64,000 bases of DNA from Antilocapra americana (lineage: Eukaryota > Chordata > Mammalia > Artiodactyla > Antilocapridae): assembly GCA_007570785.1 (NCBI GenBank), contig ML661885.1, positions 15,814,732 through 15,878,731 of the forward strand. The letters are read 5' to 3'. Made by a program: the position numbers and the translations under genes. Shown here piece by piece: positions 55,856 to 64,000 of the stretch (positions are counted from its first letter, which is position 1; every line of letters starts with the position of its first letter). The notes below the pieces were generated by a model. That model did not search any database, was not told the DNA's origin, and saw only the letters and a list, made by a program, of their open reading frames with translations.

Positions 55856-58268
55856 GGAAGAGAGTTCATGTTGTCTAAATCTGAAGGTATAATTCTGCAA
55901 AGCTCTGCAGCAGACAGTGCCTCATAGAGGGAATGTGGGCAAGAGGGAAGTAGCACGTTCCTATGTACACACTTGCTTGGTATTCTGGTTGTTATTCAAC
56001 AACGTATTACAGAGAAATATTCTTTTTATTATTACAAAATTGGTAATTGCCCCTTCTTGAGCAGTGACTTAGGTAAACATCTTTACGTCTTTTAATAATG
56101 TAACATATTTAAAATTAACTAAATCTAAGTGCACATGAGTCTTCCGTGATTTCTAAAGTTCAAGGAAGTAACGCAGGTGTTATCAGACTGCAAATTCTGA
56201 ATGGTTGGTGCATCTATGTTTTAGGATATTTCGTTCCATCTTCTTTTCCTTAAACCATAAAATGTACCAGAGTTATTTGGTTCTCCTCTACTTTCCTTTT
56301 TGTAATCTTAATTTATTTTATGGTATCTCTATGTAGAGAGAGAGGTATGTTAAAATATTATTATTCATATTAAAAAATTCAATTGAGACTATATATGACC
56401 TATTAATCTATATGATAGCAATGTTAATCCTTTGACCTGGTATATTAATTCCTTTGGTGAATAAATGTCACAGGTCATTTCCTTATAAAAGGATTTTAGT
56501 AAGAGGACCAGCAGTATGGAGAGAGATTCCCCCACCCCCACCTGGGAAAATGACCAAGTGAATCAGTAGTTTAGAGCAGTTATGTAAAATATGAAAAATA
56601 CATCATTTACAGCTGCAATTTTCATATTAAAAAGCAGTTAAAAACTAAGAGCAGTTCAAAGCATTCCAAAAAACTTTTGTCTTAGCTAAACTGGCCAACT
56701 AATAGGACTGATGAGAGACTGCTGAGAGAACTTACGTACATCTAGGCAAGACAGAACAAAAATGTTTTTAATTCTGAACAGTGGTAGTTGCTATTAATAA
56801 CTAGCAGTATAAACAGTGTCCACAATTTGGTGGCTGGCCATAGTTTAAAAATTTTTTTCAAGTTAATTTCTACAGCAGACGTATTTTTGAAGTCTACCCA
56901 CCCCTGAGTTCAACAATTATACTTTTAGAGTGTAAAATTATACGCCCTTAATTAACAACATGTACAAAGCTACAAAATGTCATCTATACAGAGATTAAAA
57001 ACAATTTTTAAAATATTCTCTGCCAATTATTGATTGGATGGTTTTGCTGGGGTACATATTTCAAACCTTTCAGCCAACTGGCTTTCATTTTTAAGCCCAA
57101 ATTGATTCATCTATTTACTGTAGGATATGTCATAGAGTGCAACAACAGGCATTAGTAAAAATAACATTGTAGTAGAAACAGATTTTGCATATGTGAAAAG
57201 GTAATTTATAAAATACATTAATTGCTTTTTAAAAAGAGAACCTAGTTGCAGTATCATTAACTTACATGGCACTGAGAGTTGGACCTTTCAAACAATTTTT
57301 TTTCTATAGAAAAATGTTGTCTACCTATAAGTGAAGTCTTAAATAACAAGAAAACAGAACAAAACAAATCCCTCTAGAAAAAAAAACCTGTATGGTTATG
57401 TGAGACAAATAAGCAAACATACCATTCTATAGTGTAATTTTGCCTAAATTTTAAAATAAAAATGTCCACACTCTTTTGTTAAAACATTAAGCCTCTGTCA
57501 AAAATGTATTTCTTATTTTAGGGTACAGGATAGAAGGACAAGATGATACTTACAAGTAAAGAAAATTTACAAGAAAAAAACTTGACAAAAGTTTTTCAAT
57601 TAAAAGTATCATAACATTCAAACTTGACTTCAAACATAACAAAAGAAACAAAATTGCAAACAAAAATGTTTATGGATCTTCCAAACATAAATAAATGAAA
57701 TAGTGTTTAGGCAGTAGGGCTCATGCTGATGGCTAGCAGGAAGTAACAGAGTGTCATCTATTTGGAAAAAATTGATAATATACAAACAACATGTCCAAAT
57801 CATGGACTGTAGCAGTTTAATCAGCACTGCCATTTTTCTTACTTCCAAAATAAAGCCTTGATTAAATCATTTACACCCTATATTACTCATACCTTTACTT
57901 CAGAGACTGAGGAATTATGTACAACAAACGAATTTATTTTCACCATAGGGATAACATATTGTACCTCTCTGCCAATGTTACTTGAAAACCGTCCATGTCA
58001 AAACAATTTGACAGCAGATATAAACAATTCAATAAATACGCAATGATCTTTCATTACAGTCCTTTAAAGACGCATGTTAATTCATGCTGTTAACCTTAGG
58101 TTCACAGTGCATAGAATCCAAATATGAGCAGTTGGGGTGACTTTCAGAGTAATGTTGGATCCCTCACTTTATTTATAATCCCACTCTAACCGTTAAATTC
58201 ATGTCATAGGCCCTATCACGCATTAATCATTGAGTGGCAGAAATTAATGAAATTTTTTTCCTGTTACA

Positions 58269-58292
58269 ACGTCCATTGCCGGCAATGAACGT
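58269..58292 (-). promoter_or_regulatory. 24-bp near-perfect palindrome in UBE2W 3'UTR
   Basis: In the transcript sense: ACGTTCATTGCC followed directly by GGCAATGGACGT. Eleven of twelve pairs are Watson-Crick and the twelfth is a T-G pair. It could fold as an RNA hairpin or be a duplex DNA palindrome. No known element is named. Confidence 0.6.
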
Positions 58293-58318
58293 CCCAAAAC
58301 CGCCAAGGAAGTCATTGT

Positions 58319-58326
58319 TATTGCAC
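58319..58326 (-). promoter_or_regulatory. miR-25/92-family 8-mer seed match
   Basis: The transcript reads GTGCAATA, complementary to the seed AUUGCAC of miR-25/32/92/363 plus an A opposite position 1. It lies about 310 bases after the stop codon, where such sites tend to be effective. Confidence 0.5.
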
Positions 58327-58631
58327 AATACATGAGGACCTGGAACTTTTCAAAAGCTTAAAAAAATAAAAATAAAAAATGGAATTATATTTGACATTTC
58401 CTGACACCTGCATTAATACTGTATGACTAATCAAAGCATGTCAGTTGCCTGGACTCAACCAGCGATCAACATGCGCCCCGAATGCACACGAGTAAAAATG
58501 CAGTCAAAGGAAGCAGTCTTCATTGCCTATAGGTCACTTCCAGTCAAAGGTTAAAGTTCAAAGACTGAATGATCAAAGTGCTCATTTTCTCAGTAGGACT
58601 ATCTTCTGCTAGGAGGATGAGAACAGTGGCA

Positions 58632-58645
58632 TCAACAAGTATCAT
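58632..58645 (-). CDS. UBE2W: UBE2W last coding exon (C-terminus)
   Basis: Minus-strand acceptor TTTTTTTTCTCCTTTTCTTAAAG precedes AT GAT ACT TGT TGA. With a G from the previous exon the first codon is Asp, giving the C-terminal D-D-T-C-stop. From family knowledge UBE2W ends WWYHDDTC. UBE2W is an E2 ubiquitin-conjugating enzyme that attaches ubiquitin to the alpha-amino group of disordered N-termini and works with RING/U-box ligases such as CHIP. The flexible C-terminus is part of its substrate recognition; the catalytic core is encoded outside the window. Four residues are little by themselves. The split-codon phase, the strong acceptor, the minus orientation and the position upstream of STAU2 together make the call good. 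Confidence 0.85.
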
Positions 58646-59708
58646 CTTTAAGAAAAGGAGAAAAAAAAGATAATTAAAACAGTCAAGCATGCATAAGTAA
58701 AAGTTACAAGTCAGTCTAATACAGCAAAAATTTCAAGTAGCAAGAAGAACATGGTTCATGTTTCTGACTCATCTCCCTGGATCCCCTGCAAATGAGTCCA
58801 TTCTGTGTTCAAGTAAATATTTGCAAACAAATCAAACTCTAGGTTTTCAGAGAAGTGGTAGTTCACACAAATTTTAAAATGATATTATTATCAGTATGTT
58901 AAGTTTTATTTCAAATAATAAATTGATATGTGTTAGCACATATTTATGGTTACCAGTCATCAGAGAATTCTTTTACAGGTAACAATTTAAAACTATAATG
59001 AGATGGCAAGTAAACTCACGACCAACACTGTCACACTGCTTAACAAAGACTAATACAAGTCGTGTTTCTGAAGGAAGTAACTTCACAAATGAGGAATAAT
59101 CTCTAAACCAATCAACAGTAAATGTTATTCTCTTCAGAAAACAAATCTTTAGGAAGTATATATATGCAAAGGAGGTCATTTAAAAAAATCCCACAGATTT
59201 AATGACACCTTTTGATAGCTTCAACATATTTATGTAACATATAAATTCTGGGGGGTTCGTCACTTATTTCACAACACTTACCTCACAAAACATATCTGAA
59301 GGATTGTGAGGATTAGATATTATTCAGGAAGAACTTTTAGAAAGATTTAAGACCAGTGGCAACTAACTCAAAGTTGTGAAAGCTCTCAAGGAGAAAATTC
59401 TGAAAAACTGGCCAAAATATTTTACAGAAACCATCCCATATTAGGATTGATATACTGCTAATAAAATTCTCACTCTTAAAGACTGGGTGAGAACTAAAAG
59501 GCAGTAAATCTGACTTCTATGCTGGGCAAATTAGTGAAACATTTCACAATCCTATACCTTAAGGGTAATATACATGGTGAAACAGACTAAATTTTAAAAA
59601 TAAGCTGTATCTAAGTCATTAGAATCCTTTAAATAAATAAATAACATCTTTAAGAAGAGAACAAGTAAATAGTTTACAGCCTCTGTCACATTAAAGTATA
59701 TGTCTCAT

Positions 59709-59832
59709 GGGACTTCCTTGGTGGTCCAGTGTTTAAAATTCCATGTTCCCAATGCAGGGTATGCAGGTCTGATTCGTGGTCAGTGAACTAAAATCTGGCA
59801 TGCCGCGCAGCATAGCCAAAATATATATGTAT
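59709..59832 (+). mobile_element. CHR-2-type SINE
   Basis: GGGACTTCCTTGGTGGTCC, CCCAATGCAGGGTATGCAGG and GGCATGCCGCGCAGCATAGCC, with a (TA)n tail. Confidence 0.88.
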
Positions 59833-62800
59833 ATCTGTTCCTTAAATGACTGCGGATCTTGGAATAAAGAAGATAACGTTTGTCATGGATCAGAACCAGC
59901 TTCGGAATATGAGGAGGTTTCTTAAAATCTCACTTCTCCAGTAGAGTATTTTATAACAACTAGGGTTCTTGAAATTAGTACTAAAACTAATCACATTTAA
60001 ATCTCTAAGCTAAGAGATGCCACTAAAATCTACCTAGGATGTCAAACTACTGGGGAGGAACTTTAGCTGAACCCACAGACTGAAACATTATATATTCATG
60101 ATGGTTATATGGCTAATAAGGAATCTATGAGTAAAAGTTCAATTTGACAGGTAATGACCCAAACCCATGTCTACCTTTTCCCTAAATAAGAAGAGAATCA
60201 CTAAGAAGGAAAAAATTCATTTGTTAACAGAGGAAACAGATCCCTAGTTTTGGCTTCTAAAAAAAAAAAGTTGTTCGAGTTAACCTATCTTGGGTCAAGA
60301 CAAGTATAAATCTATAAAAGGTGGTGAAAGAACACAATATGTTTAACCTCTTGGCTACAACATTTGTGGCAAAATTATGGCCTGAAAAAAAATCTTATCA
60401 TAAACCACTTAAATTTTCTCTGGAACTAGAGAAGATCCTACTAAAATTATACCCTCAAATATTATATACAAATTAGCAGTTCCAAAGAAGTGACACCTAC
60501 CATGACTAACTTCACTGGGTCTCTGGAAATTGTGAATGAGAGAACTACATTAGAAGATCACTTAATTTCCCCCAAAGTATAAAACCTATCACATTTTATT
60601 GGAAATCACCTCCCTGAATATTCCCAGGGACAGAAGACTAGAAGTAAAGGAACATAGTAAGAGGTCGGTAGTTACGAACTGGGATTCCACCTCCAAGAAA
60701 AACAAAAATAAATCTTTACAGTTAAGTTTGTGTCTTAACAGTTTAGGGAATTAAAAGTTTTCCTCTGATGAACTGATTCAAGAAAGATTACACAGTAGAT
60801 CACTGAACTGCTATCCCACAGAAAATAAAGGGCAAAGAATTAAACTGAGTGAAAGTTTGATCTCAGGAATTTAGAAAGTGGTTGTATAACACTAAAAGGT
60901 AGTACAAATAAAAAGGTTCAAAACAGAGGTAAACCTTCAGATACATAATAAGCAAGGAGAAAAGGAATTGTTATACTAGTCTGAGATAATTTTGTGCTCC
61001 TATCCACTTATAATCCTTATTGTCCTATAGGAAATGTTCCAGTTGAATGGAACCAGAATGTACTCTATAGTTTTATAAAAAAAGACATTTCTCTACTCTT
61101 CCCCAAATTACCATCTCATCAGTTTACTGGACATAATATCTAAACATTATGTCAATTTATTTCTTATAAGTCTAGTTTTCTGGAGCCAATAGTCATCTTA
61201 AACTATACTGTTCAGTTATCTATCACCTTAAGGAAAACGTTTTAGGAACCACAGATCTACACTCCCATCTGTGAAAAGCAATCATTTATGAAACTAAGTT
61301 GTTTATATTTAATATTGATCCTAGGAAACAGACAGGTATTATTAATGGATTCTACTTGGCTATCTCACTGAAATATTCTTATGATGTCATAAAGAGGTAT
61401 TTTTAAAATCTTTTTTCAAGAACAATTACATTTGCTTTATGATACAGAACTCAGATTCAATCACTAATCTGTGCACAGAGTACAGATCTATTTTCTAAGG
61501 AAAATTCTAGACCTGAATTGTAGATTAATTCCTCAGTCATTTTGTATGCTGAGAAGAGTTGTCTTATTACCTATTTTGGCTAGGTCCCTTAATTTTTTTA
61601 ACCCTATTCTCAGCTCAACTGATTTTTCAAAGCATATGATCCCCTACCTTAACTGGCAATACAGAATATTTGCATTCCAATGCAGCTATGACCTTAATTC
61701 CTTAGTAAATACAAAGTAAAAGAGTTCTGGGCAATAGGTTGATAGTCAACTTCAAGTAATTAACAAAACAGAATATATATTCACACACCAATGACTTTTT
61801 ACACTCTAATAAGTTATTGCGTGCTGGAGAAAAATCTCAAAAGGAGTGCAATATAAGGTGTGATGTGTACAAAGACAGTAACAGTGGGATAGGATGACTG
61901 GCCTAATTTTCAAAGTGTCCTAATAGTGTGGAAGATCACAGATTTACACTTGGGCTTCTTTTCAACACTGGTATTGGGCAGCTCAATTGTGGAATGTCAG
62001 CTGAGTCCTTCTAGTCTAAAAAAAAAGGAGATCAACTCAACTTCAGATTTGTTGTTTTTCATTAATAATAACTCCATCGTACATCCTGGAAGCCCCTTCC
62101 AAGGTACACAGCTGTCACTAATCTGAACGCAAATCTCTCTTGCCTCTTTGATCACAGCTGACAAACATCCTATCCCATGCTGACCCAAATATGTTGGTCA
62201 GCATCACACAGACTGGCTGTGGAGTTTGACACCTGAGGCTTAAAATTCTGCGTCGATTCTAGAAATCGAATGATAAGTGTTTCAATGAGTTCCAACACCA
62301 AGCAAGCCTTTGTTTAGTCTCTGATCTTTTGTTTACCATTGCAGGTCACATCTTGACATTGCTCTGACCTTGCAATCCTTTCAGAATTACGGTGATGATA
62401 AGAAAATAACTAGAGCCCATATTTCTTGGTAACTTGCATTCTAAGGAGAACACAATCATTACAGATCTTTTGGAACTAAAGTAGCAAACCAGAAAAATGT
62501 AAGCTGAAATTTCCAAGTTTCAAAACAAAGCTGATGTGGTTCTGCTTAATGAATGAGTATGATTATTTTGATAAGATTTTTCCAAATTCAACTATAATGC
62601 CAAGGTGAACTATTTTTCATATTGTTTGTAACTGTTATCATGGAATGTAGAAAAGAGAAGACAATAGAAACTAAACAGCTGAAATGCTTTAGCTATGAAA
62701 AGATGAAAGCGTTCAAGGAAGAGTCCCTAAACTCAACCATCTGAAAGACAGGGTGGGGGCTCTATCATCTCAAAGTGCAACGAACACTACCCTTCCTTGA

Positions 62801-62947
62801 TTTGGTATGACAGTCATTCATGGAGGAAAACCATCCATTTAACAGAGAATGAAGGAGAGGAATGATTCAGGCTTACAGAGTTCAAGCCAAGAGCAGTCAT
62901 AGAAGTAAGAATGGCGGGGTGGAGGAGGGTGGGTAGGGATGTGTGTT

Positions 62948-63108
62948 TTCCAGTGTCCGACTCTGTGACCCCACGGACTGGCAGGCAAGAATACTGGAGT
63001 GGGTTGCCATTTCCTCCTCCAGGGAATCTTCCCAACCCGAGTATTGAACCCACATCTCATGCATTTCCTGCATTGGCAGATAGACTTTTAACCACTGGGA
63101 AGCCCAAA
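62948..63108 (-). mobile_element. Bov-tA SINE, internally deleted, antisense
   Basis: GTGTCCGACTCTGTGACCCC joins directly to GGCAGGCAAGAATACTGGAG; about 35 bases of the usual body are missing. It ends near CCACTGGGAAGCCC. Confidence 0.9.
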
Positions 63109-63831
63109 GAATAAACTGAGGATGTTTTAAACAAGATTATCTGTAAATGAAAAAAAAAGTATCTGTATCTGCAACAGGAAACAAGACCAAGAAAGTCACA
63201 GTTTAGTTGAATTAGAATCAGGTGCCTTTTTAAAATGGCTAATTTGTATGGGGGCAGGGATACTTTCTGTTTATTGGGAAGATGAATTCCTACACAAACT
63301 CTGTACTATTTTACATTAAGTAAGAGGTTAGTTTAGTTTAAAAAGCCTTTAAAAAAATAATAATTCTTTGCTAATTTGGAGATGATCCATCTTTAAACAA
63401 TTAACACTTTTCTACTTCAGTTATAAAGATACAGATTTCTCAAGTAACACATAAAAACTACTAACTATGAAAAACAACATCTATGAAGTATATTTTAAAG
63501 AATTCTTATATTTCCTGACTTACTATGCAAGTGTTCTTATTCAAAAGCAGGCAGTAAGAAATTTTAGAAGTATTCTTAAGTAAAGACCTTCTCATAAGTC
63601 CTTTCAACATAACAAGACAGCATTAGAGAGCTTAAAAGATCATTCTTTTTGAAATTTCCCTATGGAATAGAAAAGAAAATGGGAATACATTGCCTAACAA
63701 TGGTGTGGGGCAGAGTGGCAAAGAGGATTATACTTTCAAAATATATGTTATTTTCTCAATTCTGTCACTCTAAGACAATTTCTTCTCAAGCTTAACAACA
63801 ACAAAAACTTAAAAGTGGTTTTAAAATACTG

Positions 63832-64000
63832 TGGTGGGCATCGCTGCATTGTTTACAATAGCCAGGACATGGAAGCAACCTAGATGCCCATCAACTGACG
63901 AATGGATAAGAAAGCTGTGGTATATATACACAATGGAATATTACTCAGCATTAAAAAAAAATTCATTTGAAGCAATTCTACTCAGATGGACGAAACTGGA
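63832..64000 (+). mobile_element. L1 ORF2 3' part, cut by window edge
   Basis: CATTGTTTACAATAGCCAGGAC, CCCATCAACTGACGAATGG, GGTATATATACACAATGGAA and TTACTCAGCATTAAAA are ORF2 end landmarks in sense orientation. Confidence 0.88.

Larger units (their letters stand above)
53000..58631 (-). other. UBE2W: UBE2W 3'UTR (long, extent inferred)
   Basis: From the TGA at 58634-58632 a long, AT-rich, minus-strand stretch runs with only one recent SINE (CHR-2 at 54258-54365). Many early AATAAA-like words occur (for example near 58169 and 57930), so shorter isoforms are likely. The last good signals are near 53.0-53.1 kb. The low insertion density compared with 20-51 kb is what one expects of transcribed, constrained sequence. 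The end is inferred; RNA evidence is needed to fix it. Confidence 0.55.
58646..64000 (-). other. UBE2W: UBE2W last intron (partial)
   Basis: No upstream UBE2W exon is found; the codons for the segment before the terminal HDDTC are absent. Repeat-poor, with one CHR-2, one Bov-tA fragment and an L1 at the window edge. Frames of 60-90 codons have no motif. Confidence 0.7.

Noticed and set aside
58545..58645. A 33-codon open frame starting ATG ATA CTT at the first base of the UBE2W last exon.
   Set aside because: It is a different phase from the D-T-C-stop reading. The known UBE2W C-terminus and the split Asp codon fit the short reading.
954..63108. tRNA-like sequences (for example GTGGCTCAGTGGTAAAGAATC) at many sites.
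   Set aside because: All are heads of Bov-tA or CHR SINEs followed by SINE bodies; none folds as a complete tRNA gene.
1..64000. CRISPR arrays, operons, riboswitches and other prokaryote-type systems.
   Set aside because: Regularly recurring sequences here are dispersed SINE/LINE copies with no uniform spacers. Splice sites, CpG island and retroelements show a mammalian chromosome.

Overview
The window comes from a ruminant, almost certainly a bovid genome. It is full of ruminant-specific retroelements (Bov-tA and Bov-A2 SINEs, BovB LINEs, CHR-type tRNA-Glu SINEs) on top of older mammalian repeats (L1, MIR, L2, MLT1/MaLR LTRs, hAT and mariner relics). Real protein-coding sequence is tiny. 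It consists of pieces of two genes, both on the minus strand, in the order known from human 8q21 (STAU2 then UBE2W). I cannot tell cattle, sheep and goat apart from this sequence.

Region 1, about 1-18.9 kb: the 5' end of STAU2 (Staufen double-stranded RNA-binding protein 2). A 5' exon lies next to the assembly gap in a large CpG island and ends at a consensus donor (18836/18835). The second exon is 12120-12185. It carries the start codon for a STAU2 N-terminus beginning MLQINQ and ends at a GTGAGT donor. Everything below 12119 is the next intron, largely L1, BovB, MLT1 and SINE sequence. Spliced together, exons 1 and 2 contain a 27-codon upstream ORF whose stop is one base before the STAU2 start codon.

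Region 2, about 17.85-20.0 kb: the STAU2 CpG-island promoter, with a 400-N gap (18933-19332) that probably hides the transcription start. The plus strand is strongly C-rich throughout, so the STAU2 sense strand is G-rich.

Region 3, about 20-53 kb: intergenic DNA made largely of nested mobile elements. Small but informative items are a truncated U2 snRNA retrocopy with perfect target-site duplications, a 46-bp SINE-head insertion with duplications, a palindrome flanked by direct repeats, and an oppositely oriented BovB pair inside an L1 3'UTR.

Region 4, about 53-64 kb: the 3' end of UBE2W, the E2 enzyme that ubiquitinates protein N-termini. The last coding exon holds only the end of the protein (a split Asp codon, then D-T-C-stop) behind a good polypyrimidine tract and AG. 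A long, AT-rich, repeat-poor 3'UTR follows, ending near 53.0 kb at AATAAA signals. Inside it are a 24-bp near-perfect palindrome and an 8-mer match to the miR-25/92 seed. The last intron runs off the window.

I found no CRISPR array, operon, intact mobile element or new gene system. Long reading frames across the N gap, and those inside BovB, L1 and Bov-tA copies, are not host genes. All repeat family names are from memory of consensus sequences and all repeat boundaries are approximate.
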